NCBI GenBank assembly: GCA_963691655.1
Contig: OY829326.1
Coordinates: 93,241,235-93,305,234, forward strand
Direction of reading: 5' to 3'
Origin: Toxonevra muliebris
Taxonomy: Eukaryota > Arthropoda > Insecta > Diptera > Pallopteridae
DNA length: 64,000 nucleotides
Of this stretch, positions 34,317 through 46,329 are shown in pieces (within the stretch, counting starts at the first letter, position 1; each line of letters begins with the position of its first letter). The translations under genes and the position numbers were made by a program. The notes below the pieces were generated by a model, which was not told the origin of the DNA, ran no database searches, and saw nothing but the letters and a program-made list of their open reading frames with translations.

Positions 34317-35734
34317 TCAGGTCACCCTAGTTTTTACAATACTACAAAAACTATTACTTTTTCGACTATGTAGTGTTGAGAGAATATGATTCCTAGAGAG
34401 CGCTCTTGATTTGTACTATAACGGTTTCTCCTCAAGTTGTTGTTGTTGCTTTTATTGACATATTGTGGATTTTTGCTGTTTCATAATCAAAAAGTCATTG
34501 AAGATAAACTCAATACAAAAATTAATAAAAACCAAAAACAAAATAAATTAGTTAACCAACTGGTTTCCTTTATTAGTAATTACTTTAAAAATTCTTTCAT
34601 TCATACTAATAATAAGATTTCTTATTAAATTTTCGTCGATATTATCCCATTCTCTTAAAATCGTCAGTTTTAGTTCGTTTATGCAATTATATTGCTTATT
34701 TTCTCCATACACGCGACGAACTAAAATCCCCCAGAGACTCTCAATGGAATTTAGATCCGGCGAACAAGCTGGCCACCCTAAAACATCAACATTTCTCACT
34801 TCAAACCACGTTTTCGTTTCTCTGCTAACATGAATACTAGCATTATCTTGCTGCAATATGAACTTATTTCTAGAATTATTTCTCGAAAATGGTAGTAACC
34901 TCATGCCTAGTACTTGAGTGTAGTCTGAACTCTTCATTCGCCATGAAGTAAATTGTAGTTCGAGGCATCCCAATGATGAAAAGGCGCCCCAAACCATAAC
35001 ACTTCCTCCGCCGAAACTTCGTTTTGAAAAAAAAACAAAGTTTCTTTTTTTAAATCCCTCCAATACCCATAATATCCATCAGGACCATCGAGATACCACC
35101 TTTTTTCGCCCGAGAAAAATTCATTTACTGTTTTCCAATCTCTGCTCATGTTCAGCTTTGCGAACTCTACTCTTGCCAACTTGTGATGATTTTGTAAACG
35201 CGTAGCAGACTTCATTTTTTGAAAAGTAACGGAAAGTTGACAGTTGACAGTTAACCACCTTTTTCTTTAATTTTACGTAAGCTTAGACTTGAGTTGATTG
35301 CGGATCGAACAATTAAGGACTCATTTCTTTCCGAAAGAATTTTTTTGCGGCCTGATCGTGGTTTCATGATGTACATTTTTGGATTTTTTAAAAAATTTTG
35401 AATAACACATAAACTTCTTTTACATTTACGCGCAATCTCTCTAAATCCGACATTTTGATCTTTAAAGGCAAGAATTTTGCCTTTCTCCAGTTCCGAAAGC
35501 ACTTTTCCGCGCGGCATTTTAGAAATGACTGAGCAATACCGCATTACCTTCAATGACCTTATAATTATGAAACAGCATAAATCAACAATATGTCAAAAAA
35601 AGCAACAACAACAACTTGAGGGGAAACTGTTCTATTACAGATCGAAAGCAGTTTCTCTCAGAATCATATTCTCTGAACATCAATCAGTCGAAAAAGCAAT
35701 AGTTGTTGTAGTATTGTAAAAAATAGTGTGACTT
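34317..35734 (-). mobile_element. Tc3-like Tc1/mariner element with ~200-bp TIRs (dead)
   Basis: The left arm (about 34317-34507) and the reverse complement of the right arm (about 35546-35734) match along nearly their whole length: TTTTTACAATACTAC, AGAGAATATGATTC, CTCAAGTTGTTGTTGTTGCT and TGCTGTTTCATAAT appear in both in order. TA lies just outside each end. The interior carries a minus-strand transposase remnant. Arms of about 190-200 bp are long for Tc1-type elements, though long-TIR members are known. Confidence 0.8.
34548..35517 (-). pseudogene. Tc3-like transposase, frameshifted, first catalytic Asp lost
   Basis: The minus-strand ATG at 35517 begins MPRGKVLSELEKGKIL, followed by an HTH (GFREIARKCKRSLCVIQNFL) and a PRSGRKK basic motif, a Tc3-style N-terminus. 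After RKIKEKGG at 35251 the second DNA-binding subdomain is largely missing; the protein resumes at 35215 with MKSATRLQNHHKLARVEFAK. The expected FSDEK block reads FSGEKRWYLDGPDG, so the first catalytic Asp is Gly. A frame change lies in the T/A runs near 35030-35045. Then come GGGSVMVWGAFSS, ILQQDNASIH (second Asp) and SPDLNSIESLWG, whose Glu is 34 residues on, the DD34E spacing. Stop near 34548. Confidence 0.85.
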
Positions 35735-36896
35735 TATAAATATGAAACTAAAAACTAAAGTTCTACAACTTTACCTATGAAATGTTAAACATTTTGTATT
35801 TTTACGATAACCCTCAACTCCCTCGCTGTGCCTTTCTTTTCGGCGGTTATGTTACTCAGGAGCAATGCTGTCGCTGTCACTTCAATTGAACTTTTTCGCT
35901 TCACTTTCAAGCCTGACACTTCGCCAAAACATTTCGGTTTTCCAGTTTCAATGGAAAACTAAAATCGAAAAAAAAATTTCTAAATATGCCCATCTCTGTA
36001 ATATGCTCCGACTGTAGCCAGATCGGTGTATTTGAATTTATATTCCCTATAAAAAGTAAAAAGATACCATTTAGCATACATACTTTAGTACATTTTGAGG
36101 CCTTTTTTGTTTATTTAAATACCTATGTAGCAACACTGATGACTGAACTGTCATATTATTTATTAGAATTTGGTTTAAAATGAAGAGGTAGACGATTTAG
36201 AAGGTGAGTGGAGGATTTTATTTCTGAATGATTTTATGCAAAAAAACGACAGTTTCAAAAAATTCTGCCATTTTGTTTTTGGCGTGAAAAATTCCTTAAA
36301 ACAAATTATGTACTCTCATTCATATTTTGTCTGCCAGACAGTAGCACATAAAACCAGATAAATTTTGAAAATATGTCATTTTCTTATTACGCTTCAAAAA
36401 AAAACACTTCACTATTTTAGCCACTTCGATTTTTTAAGAATTTCACTTCACAAAAAAATTTCAAAACTACAGCCCTGCTCATGAGGCGTCCGAAGATCAA
36501 AATTACCTCCTGGAATACCCAACAGAAATTTTTTGAAAAAAGAGTTCAGATTCCTGTCTGAAGGAGAGTTGATGCAGAAAAAAAATTTGTGACTTTTTTG
36601 TAACGATCAAAGATGGAGAAATTCAAACTAATTAACTTACCTTTAACCTTTAACCTTGAACTCTCCGTAACAATACGTAGCAATCTATGTGTCTATATGA
36701 GTCTTCGGAGAAATAGGTTAAAACAATGTCTTCCTTCAAACAAAAAATTATTGTATTAATAACGCTCGTATCTTTTTTCGGACAAAAAACTGTATGTTTC
36801 TGCTTACCATTTAAAAAAAAACAGTAAGTCAATTTGAAAAAAACTGCATATTTCGCGGTATCAATTTTAGTCAACGAAATTAATAAGGAAAGCACA
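35735..36896. other. No gene recognised
   Basis: AT-rich DNA with short frames lacking motifs. Confidence 0.5.
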
Positions 36897-37082
36897 TTAT
36901 CCTTCCTCTGAATCATCTTCGTTCTCCATTTCAATATCTCTTTCTGTAGTTGTTATATTGTATTTGTCCTTTGAAAAAATTTGTCGAAGCAATTCCGGCT
37001 TTGTTATGAGGTATTTATAGAAATCAACGCATGGATATTTCAAGTAACATTTGACGATCAGAATCGCCTTTAATGTTTCCAC
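36897..37082 (-). pseudogene. Possible hAT transposase C-terminal fragment
   Basis: The minus-strand frame reads LKAILIVKCYLKYPCVDFYK, YLITKPELLRQIFSKDKYN, then a very acidic end EMENEDDSEEG and a stop. The pattern of a hydrophobic beta stretch, FYxYL helix and LLRxIxSxxKY is like the C-terminal end of hAT-family dimerisation domains. There is no ATG; an AG precedes it (AAACAG), so a terminal host exon is another possibility. No upstream transposase core was found. Assignment is a guess from pattern. Confidence 0.25.
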
Positions 37083-38487
37083 TTCTGTTTAAGATATACT
37101 CGCAACGTGCTGCCATTGTTCGATTCAGACGATTTGCATTGCGATTGATAAATTTGAATTTCGAAGCGTTGAAAAATTATATTTTTTTTTTATATTTTTT
37201 TATTTTTTTCTTAGTAAAAACACGGTATTTTCGTAAAAAAAAGCGGTATGGAGTATACTATTTCGTGGCAAACGTGGTGTTGTACAATGTTATTTCAAAA
37301 CGGGCCCGATGTTCAAATATTTGCATAGCGAACTTAACGAACTGTGTGTAGAGTGAAGCAAATTCACTAAAAGCATTTCGTATATCAACTTTCTGGTTAA
37401 AAAAGCATGAAGCACTAAATCAAAAACTAACATAAGTATATTTTTTATTGTTATAAAATTTGTGTAAAAGTGGTTGTTTGTAAAAATAATGAATGAGTGA
37501 GTGACAGAATGAATGTGTGGTTAGATGAATACTTAAGTACTACATAAATATAAATGAAAAATGCAGCAAATGAAAAATGAAAAAATTGCATTCAAACAGC
37601 ATTCACTGTATCACGATTTTCAACACAAAACGATAACAAACGAACGAGAAAAAAGAACAAAAACTAAAAATAATGAAAAATATGAAAAGAAAAAAGTGAA
37701 TTTTCTGCAAGCGTTAACGGCGTTTTTCATTTTTCCTAATTTTTTCATTATTTTATTTTTCACTTTTTTTTTGTATGTTTGTACTCACTTTGTGAAATTT
37801 TGCAGATTGGCATGAAAATCTTTAAAAAAAAAATTCAGAGGAATTTTATTATATTTAATTTTCTATGTTGAGCGTGTGAAAAACATCTTCAGAAAGTTTT
37901 TCTTTTTTCTTCTTCTTCTATTTGTTGCTTTTTCTTCTCTTTGGGGATATTTTGCGGTTGCATAGTTTCAATAGAAAGTTTTAAAGATAAAAACATAGAA
38001 GAAAAACTAAATAGCAAATAAAAAAAAATGAAACCAAGACAGAAATCCTCAAATGAAATGAAAGGAAATTAAAGGATCGATTGTTTAATTAAGTTTATAT
38101 AGTATAATGAACGTTCATAAGTAAGAAGTGAAAAACAATCAAAAAACATAAGACAACTTTAGATGCAACGATGAAAACTGATAGTTATATCAAATATCCA
38201 ATGTTGAATTAAATATCGAATTTAAATGAAATTGAAAAATTGAAACCATTGTAAAGAATATTTGATTAAAATTTGTATGCAATCAGTGCAATCATCAAAT
38301 GCAAAATGGATGAGTGACAAAGTCATACAAATTTATAAAATTTGTTAAAAATTTGTCACAAGAAAATTTAAAAATTTTAGCATGGGTGGAAGTCAGTGGG
38401 TAGGGAGAGCTGCGGAAGAGGGAACAAAGGAGATCACAGTTGTTTTATCTCCAGTCGGAGAACAGTCTAACTGCTCAATCACTTTAC
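37083..38487. other. Low-complexity AT-rich DNA
   Basis: Long poly(T) runs at 37180-37212 and A-rich DNA at 37560-38060, where an open frame at 37561-37815 is almost entirely Lys/Asn/Phe. Nothing recognised. Confidence 0.55.
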
Positions 38488-38571
38488 ATATCGTCACCTG
38501 AGAATTGATTTAACGTATAGGTATACGAATTCGTATACACATACGCCAATTCAATTCTCAAGCGACGATAT
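38488..38571. mobile_element. Palindromic mini-element, copy 3 (complete)
   Basis: ATATCGTCACCTGAGAATTG at the left is mirrored by CAATTCTCAAGCGACGATAT at the right. The centre is a perfect 18-bp palindrome GTATACGAATTCGTATAC. Length 84 bp, non-coding. Confidence 0.85.
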
Positions 38572-39019
38572 TTAAAAATATGTAAAATAAAAAAATTTAT
38601 ATGTAAATAAGTACCTAATATAAAAAAGATTATATCTGCTCCAAAGAAATTCCTACCTACGCTACTAATGGGAGTCATTCTTAGATTTTTCGAATGAAAA
38701 TAAAAAAAAAGAATACCGTACCGAAAAAAAGAATCGATGACAAAATGATATTTTTCATGTACAAAATATGGCTGATGTGAAAACTTACAAATTGATGATT
38801 GATATTGTTCTCGTATCACTTTAAATATTGATACGAAAAAATATAAAATTGATATTTAAAAATTATAAATTTGATATTCTAAAGTGATAAACTGAAATTA
38901 AATTCTGTTATTTTGATATGAGAAACATATTGTTTTGATATTTCGAAATGCTAAATTGAAATTGGTTTCTGTTGTTTGGATATAAGAATCATCAATTTCA
39001 ATAATGCTGAACGTTCTTT

Positions 39020-39655
39020 TGATATGACCAAATGAAGGGACATTTTTGGAACATGAAAACAAAACCTAAAAATGGCTTCAAATTAAAAAGTATCATCATA
39101 GTTAAATTTTTACACAGTCAGGTGAACAAAAGTGGAAACAAAGTTTTGAAATCAGACAACTCCTTAGGATTAAATCTATTTTTCAAAATTTTTTGGTCAA
39201 GATTTTTTTCAAATTCCACAGCTTTGTTATTGAATTTTTGAAATCGGACAATTTTTATTGGTGCTGTTTATACTTTTCATACAATTTTTGCTGAATTTCT
39301 GAAAACTTACAAGCTTTGTACATCTTGAGCACCAATAAAAATTATCCGATTTCACAAACTCGTTCTGCATTATGTTTGTACTTACAAGGACCAGCAACAG
39401 AGCTGTGGGATTTAAAAAAATTTTCGGCCAAAAAATTTTGAAAAATCATAATTTATTTTAGAAATTTCGGTAATTTCATGACCCTTTTTGACTCTGAAGA
39501 TATTATTTCATTTTAAAAATTAGCTTCCACTTTTATTTATCTGAATATTTAAAAACTTACCTTTGCTGATAATTTTAATTTGACGCAATTTTTTGGTTAT
39601 TTTTCATGTCCTAAAAATGTCCCTTCATTTGCTCAATTTTGTTACATACTATATA
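39020..39655. mobile_element. Foldback element, copy 2
   Basis: Same layout and vocabulary as 20867-21536: AAATGAAGGGACATTTTTGG at the left mirrors AAAATGTCCCTTCATTTG at the right. Internal TTCAAATTCCACAGCTTTGTT and CATTATGTTTGTACTTACAA pieces match copy 1, and GAAGATATTATTTCATTTTAAAA pairs across. The extreme ends are more decayed than in copy 1. Confidence 0.65.
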
Positions 39656-41200
39656 TCTTTGAATCATACCAAATGGATTAGTCTTAATCGGATTGTAATA
39701 ATATGTACTTTATTAATTAAAAATAAAACAATATCAAAGGATATTCTATCATTAAATATTTCAAAAACATAACCGCAAAATTATGTGCGGTTATGATAAA
39801 AAAGATACGTACGAAAAAAAAAAATGATTTCAAAAGAGTATGGAGCGTATTTAAAAAAATAAATGTAAAAATTCTGGTATTTATTCTTCTGCTTAAAATC
39901 TGTGTAATGGTTTTAAAAAATATTCCTGTAGATTTCGGTAGTAATGAAAAGATTTAAATAAATTTTGTTGATTTTTTCGAATTCATTTTCATGAATTACT
40001 GCTCTGAGGCTGTAAGTTTTGTCGAAAATTGGACATTGGGGATCTATACTTTGGTAGGAAATACAATTCTTTCAGGTCCGCTTGGAATGACCAAAGCCCT
40101 AACTTTGGTATCTTCGTTCTTAATTCGTATACAAAAGCTCAAAATTAAATTAATATTAAAGTACTGACGTATTTGGACCCAACACTAGAATCTTAGTCCC
40201 ATTGGTAATCAAGCCCATCATTTTCAAAACCTAAATAACATAAAAAATAGCCTTAATTAGGATAGCAGTGCGTCTTTTATATAAATAAAAAACTTCAATG
40301 GAGGAGAGTTAATTCTCTATTGTACTTGGAATTTGAATCAGTGCCATCAAATTAAATAAAAATATTTTAAATTCCCTTCGTATTGAAGTCAGAAGGTAAT
40401 TGAAAAAATGTCATAAATCTTGAATTGAATTCATCCAGTTTCATTTGCCATTACACTGTCCTATGCAGTGATGATTCGATACAAGTAAATAGGAGTAAAT
40501 ACTCCATACTTTTCATTCGATTCAAGTACTCTTCTTACTCGTTGCCATACCATAAGTATTTTACTTGTAAAAGCAACATTGTGGACAAAGGACTGAAAAG
40601 TACAACCCTGATGGACAGACAGAGACGAGAAAAAGATACAAGAACGAACGGAGGACAGTTGAGTTGATTTGTAAGACGCGAAGCGATCGGACGTGTGCTT
40701 ATTTTCTGTATTCACTTTTAATTTAATTTAATTATTTCCTTTTAAACATTAACTGAATAATTTTCAATAAATATGATTTCATTTTAAATATAAAGTTTGA
40801 TAATTCTTTTACTTGATTCAAGTGGTTTATATGATTCAAGTGTTCTAAGTTGGAATATCTCGAAAACATGACGTAAAGGCGAGAAACTGAATACGACATT
40901 GTGTTGTGATCTGAGAAATGTAGGAGGTGCTGACGCCAATTTCGTGTTGAGTAGTGTAATTTTTGTTTTTAAACGAGTATTCGATACAAGGACATACTCG
41001 ATACTTTTTTTCGCTATTTTAGGTGGCATCGTTACTTTTATTCAATTTAAGTAATGAGTAAGCAGTAATGACAGGCGCAGATATTGTCTAGGACGCTAAG
41101 CTTTGGAGTATGGTATCGCATAATTCGAATTTAAATTCCAATTTTGATTGTCGCACTACGATCTTTTCTTTGTGTCTACGTTTTAGGGATCCAATAAGCC
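39656..41200. other. No gene recognised
   Basis: AT-rich DNA. 40465-41055 has ATTCGATACAAGTA and a distant CGAGTATTCGATACAAGGAC, hinting at a decayed repeat, but I cannot define ends. Confidence 0.4.
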
Positions 41201-41203
41201 TCT

Positions 41204-41273
41204 CAGCCATGTTCTGAATTTCACTTTCGAGTGGAATTGAAATTGCTCGAGAGTGAAATTCAGAATATGGCTG
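41204..41273. repeat. Hairpin: 27-bp inverted repeat, 16-bp loop
   Basis: CAGCCATGTTCTGAATTTCA..TTTCGA (41204-41230) is mirrored by TCGAGAGTGAAATTCAGAAT..GGCTG (41247-41273) with two mismatches. Non-coding; possibly the core of a small palindromic element. Confidence 0.65.
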
Positions 41274-42764
41274 ATTGTGTCGAAAATTCAACAAAATTCA
41301 CCCCCTGTAATTTTTGTAACTAACAAAACCTCCAATTTCGCAAGCCTGTGTAATTAATAAATGAAGATCTAAGGATTTCACATCTTTTTAGTATAATTAT
41401 TTAAAACAACGATTAACAATTTCTGGTCTTTGTAATTTTTGCTCTATTCTGGCCGAAAGGTTCTGACGCAGAAATGGGAAATTTAGGTTACGTCTAATAG
41501 TTTCTAGTAATTTTAATTATGATTATATTTTGATTAAGATTAATGTCGAGATAACCCCACCAATGAATCTTTTTAATTATTACAAACGCTCACTATGAAA
41601 ACATCAAAAGTATTGAGTAGTAAAATTATCATACATACATATACCGTGCCCCCAAAGTAAATTGAGTTAATTGTATCGTTTGTACTTATAACGAATTGTA
41701 ACTCATTCAATGCACATTGCTTATCGCTTTCATAAAATATATTTAATTTTAACCTTATTTTTAAATTCTGCCATGAATAGTGGCAACTAGCTCTCACTAT
41801 CCTTCTTGTTTTCATTTTTCGTCCTTTATGTTTTTTTTTTTGCCTGCCTTCCTGCCAATTCCCATCGGAGTCAGATTATTTATATGCATCGAATTGACAG
41901 GCGAGTTTTGTTTATGGCGACGCCGGTGCTTAGGCACACAATGTGCGATGCGATACATAATTTATTGTGTCACTTGGCGCATTTGTCGCACACACACACA
42001 CACATCCATACCTACACGCATACACAATCATCGCACAAATGCTATTCTCGATTTTATCGGTCGTCTCGCTCGATGGTGGTCACAGAGCTTTATGGCTTTT
42101 GCACCAAATTTCCATTGTCATGCAATAATTTAAATTTGCACTCAGAATTTGAGCTTAGTTTATTGTGTCATACGACTACACCAACAAGATACTGTGGTGT
42201 GTCTAAAGTATCCCATCTGCGTTGTATACATATTAAACGAATCTATCAACACAAATAAATTTTGTATTATTAATAATGATTATATAATTTGTTATTGTCT
42301 GTAAATTGGTTATTTCTATAATTATAATTACCAATGCAAATTGATTGCTTTGCATGTTTATGGAAAATTTAAATTGCACAGATACATAAATTATTTTTAA
42401 CTCTAAATGGAGTTCCACATTTTTATTATTTAGTATTTTTTATTATTTCCTGATATTTCACACTTTCTGTCAATTAAATTAAATTATATACTTGATAAAT
42501 TTACAGTGCAACCATGTATTTGTAGTTGTATTGTTAAAATGTGCTTCCAGATAAAGTCGGCAACCTGCTATAATAAGGATAAATAAAATAAAAAAATGAA
42601 AGATTTACTATTTTTACTATTTCCTGTAATTTGGTCTTGAAGACTAATCCAGACGTGCACGTTTAAGTCTGCCACACTCTCAAAAATGCGAATGCTTTTA
42701 TATTTTTAAGATGTTTTTTACAGCTTAACTCTTTATTCTATACATATTAGGATCAGTTAGTAGA
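41274..42764. other. No gene recognised; CA microsatellite
   Basis: A (CA)n tract at about 41987-42005 explains the His/Thr-rich frames at 41780-42258. No other motif. Confidence 0.5.
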
Positions 42765-43240
42765 TGTCCTCCTTTTGGGTCTAATCTTTTTCTCAATTTG
42801 ATCTGATTTTTAGTCCGAATTTGGTCTTAGTTTTGGACTAAGTTTTGGTCTGAATATGGCCTGAGTTTTGAACCAAATTTAGGTCTGTTTTCTTAATCTT
42901 TGACTGCTTTTCGGTCTAATTTTTAGCATCATTGTTTTCTGGTATGAATTTTAACTACATTTGGATTTGATTTTTGGTCAGAATTTTGGACTAAATTTTG
43001 ATCTTATATCTAAATTTTTTTATCTGAATTTCTGTCGTAGTTATGGCGATATAGTTTCCTTGGAAATAGGGCCAAATAAATCGCAACACCTTCCCCTGGG
43101 AAAGCCAACGGAGTAACGTTAAAACATTAAAAAAAAATAATTTCTATCTGAGGTTTAGCCTAAATTTAGTCCGATTTTTTTACCAAATTTTGATTTGGTT
43201 TTCGTTTAACTCAGATAGGCCCTATACCTTCCAGTAGGAT
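42765..43240 (+). repeat. Degenerate GGTCTGAATTT-type array 3
   Basis: TTTGGTCTTAGTTTTGGACTAAGTTTTGGTCTGAATATGG-type variants, interrupted at about 43035-43135 by unrelated DNA (CCAAATAAATCGCAACACC). Confidence 0.65.
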
Positions 43241-43420
43241 TTTAAACATCGTTCGTAAGCGGGAGCAGTTCTCGTCCACAGCAAAAATAACGAATGCATG
43301 GTTGAAGAATTAGAATACTTTTGGAGGAAGGTGTAGGAGAATCCTCTCACCGCCACAGAAATTTAAGTTATTCGTTGTTGCAATTGGGTAAAACGCTTCC
43401 AATAGTGTCCTTCAATGGTG

Positions 43421-43440
43421 ATTTTTTCGATCTCACTCCT
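43421..43440 (-). repeat. Orphan DD37E transposon end
   Basis: ATTTTTTCGATCTCACTCCT followed by TA matches the right terminal inverted repeat of the element ending at 27067. No partner end is visible within about 500 bp upstream, so this is a solo or badly truncated copy. Confidence 0.6.
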
Positions 43441-43469
43441 TATTCAAAAAATGTTATAACGCCAATTTA

Positions 43470-43960
43470 TGTATGTTTTGATCTGAATTTCGGTCTGATT
43501 TTTAGTCTTATTGTTAGGCATAATTTTGCACCAAATTTTGGTCCTATGTTAAATGAGAGTTTTGAGATTTTTTGTCTAAATTTGGTGGGAACTTTATATT
43601 ATTAAATTTTGGTTTTTGATCTAAATTTCAGCCTTATTTTTAATCTGAATCTTAAACTAAATTTTGGTTTTATATTAGCTATAAGTTTTGGGCTGTTTTT
43701 GCACTAAATTTGGGTCTGATTATCGAACTGAATTTCAGTCTGATTTTTAGTCCAAATTATGGACTGATTTTTGGTCAGAGTTTGGATCTATTTTTTCGTC
43801 TTTTTTTTGGTCTGAATTAGGATTTAATTTTGTCTGAACTTCGGTTTGATTTTTAGTTTGAATTTAGTCAAAATTTAGGTATGATTTTTTATCACACTTT
43901 TAGTCTCAGACTTCTGGTTTGATTTTTTATCTAGTTTATAGTCTGGATTTTGGATTAATT
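43470..43960 (+). repeat. Degenerate GGTCTGAATTT-type array 4
   Basis: TTTTGATCTGAATTTCGGTCTGATTTTTAGTCTTA-type variants continue for about 490 bp. It is probably one array with 42765-43240, broken by other insertions including the transposon end at 43421. Confidence 0.65.
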
Positions 43961-46320
43961 ATTTGTTTTATAGTTATTTTATAGTTTATCAAAGTCAGCC
44001 CTCCTCAAATCTAAATCCTAGATCCACCACTGAACGCATGATTCCAAAAAAATTAGAATCAAGACCTGATTTACAGCAGAAATCTTAATACCCGGAAAAT
44101 GGTTATAACGGATATTTTTAGGCTAAAAAGCCTATACAGCTCGGATGGCGATGAGTTAGGGCATAAGCCTAAGGACCGATTAACTAAGTCTCAACATTCT
44201 TTATTCCCTGTGCAGAAATTATGGCCTCGATATGTGTTTCAATTACAGCGGAATCAGTCTTATCTCCTTTCGTTCATAGAATGTGAAAGACTGATGCCTG
44301 AAAAATCAGCAACCCTAACATGAAGATCTACATAAAATAAAGAATGCCAGAGACATGTATTAAAAATTTTCTCAGAAAGTGAACCACTGCCAAAAGAACC
44401 TTTTTATCTAAATATTCGCGTATGGTTCTTTTGCCTGCTATTAGGATTAGTTAGTTCAAGCATTTATTGCTCAATTGAAATCTATTTTAACAATGAGCAG
44501 TAAATTTAATAAACTGGAAATATGCCCTCGACTTTTCTTCTCCATAAACTCAATGCTATTTAATGTTACTATAAAAAGTTTAGTACATAATTCCTAAGTG
44601 TCAGCACTAGACAACAAAAAAAGCAAAAATAATTAGATGCAATAAAAAACTAATAACCAAGAATTCCAATAAAAACAATACGGTTGACAATTGGCAACGG
44701 TTTAAATAGAAAATAAATGTGATGCGGATTCCAATGTTTATGTGTTTGGCAGCCCGTTCGTTTGTTGGTCTTTGTTGTTGTTGTTATTGTTTGTATTTGT
44801 ATCGCATAATGTTTTCTAGGTGTGCGTAAGTATGTATTAATGTTTAACGAGCATTAATTTAAAATAACACATACGTGAAAAAACTTTTGCGCCCGGATAA
44901 TTATGCTGAATACATAACAAGAGATAGCAAGAGAAAGAGAGCGGAAACACCTGCATTTACAGTTGGAAGGATAGCATGGCGCCGCGGCGATAAGCTCTTC
45001 TGCATGATTGCATTGTAATGACAAGCAAATAATTGCATTTTAATGTCGCGTATACTTTTTTCTGCACACTTTAAAAATAATAACATTTTACCAAAGTTGC
45101 TGAATTGCATTGCGGCCAAGGATTCACACTGTGAACTGATTTTGACGACTTTTTATTATGTAACACACGCGAAAAGGCCCATATTATTTAAATTAAAAAT
45201 TATACATCGTAAAATAATTTATAAATATACAAAGAATTTAATGTATGCTATACAAATAACGAAGGTTAATGCATTAAAACGCCATCTTCTTTGCTAGCTT
45301 GGAGTCCTTGTAAATGGTGAAAATTAATGCTTCGTATGTTGGATATGGCTTAACCAATGAATAGTTCTCGGCTGATGCATATTCGGTAGCCATCGTCTGC
45401 ACCGTATATATTTTGAGGTAGAGATTCAAGACTACCCTCAGAAAATATATTCAGGTTTTATTCACTTTAAAGATCACACTACAGATTTTGTTTAAGGGGG
45501 GAGATAGAGTTAGACAGTTAAAAAAATCGATTTTTTTTATTTCATAAATTGTTAGTAAAACTATTGAAAAATATGTTCCCAAAATTTTAAATAAAAATTC
45601 CGACTCGTTCTATTGTTATAAGCCATTGAAGTGAGTAGCTCTCATTCAGGTCCAGCGCCACGTTTTTCAAACGCGTATTTCTCAGAACTACTTCTTTTGA
45701 ACTTGCGTACACGCTAGTGTTAAAAGTTTCAACCAATTAAAAATTGGCAGGTACTTTCTTCATAGTTAGTATTGCACTCTATATGAACCTAAAACCGGAA
45801 AATTATCATTATTTAAAATAATTTTTTTTGGCAAAAAAAGTCGTAAAAAATGAAAAAAAGCATACTTTTTTGTTTTCACCCCTGTAAAAAATTCAAGATT
45901 GTGGAAGACCCAAGTAACCTTTGTTTCTAAACAAAATGTTTCTGTCAAGCCCCATCAAAATTCGGGCGTCAAATTGTTAAACGAAGTGAAAACATATTTC
46001 TGAGTTCAAGCATTGACGCGTAGATCTCTATGAAACCATTAAAAATGTTGATGGATGGTACAGTATCTTTATTAGTAGAATTTAGTTTTAACTAAGTATC
46101 GACTATTCACAAATCGTAATCAAATTTTTTTTTTACCATTTCTCTGAAGTTTTATCTTTTACATATCCAAAACCCAAAATGAACAGAAGAGTTTAGAGTT
46201 GTGGGTGGGCTGGACTTAACTATAGCATTCAGTCAACGAGGACCATTGTGCTATACCCAAGGATAGAACCAGTTGAAGAGAGTAGAGAGACAGGAAAGTT
46301 ATGTGGGAATAAATGGGAAG
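43961..46320. other. No gene recognised
   Basis: The frame at 44099-44323 has no motif. 45500-45960 has TTAAGGGGGGAGATAGAGTT and AAGTTTCAACCAATTAAAAA wording reminiscent of unclassified repeats. Nothing I can name. Confidence 0.45.
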
Positions 46321-46329
46321 AAGAAAGGT

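Noticed and set aside
37561..37815. 84-codon frame rich in Lys, Asn and Phe
   Set aside because: Composition follows the local A-rich then T-rich DNA; no motif.
40465..41055. Possible TIR element starting CAGTGATGATTCGATACAAG
   Set aside because: The supposed right end does not match by more than a few bases and no target duplication is found.
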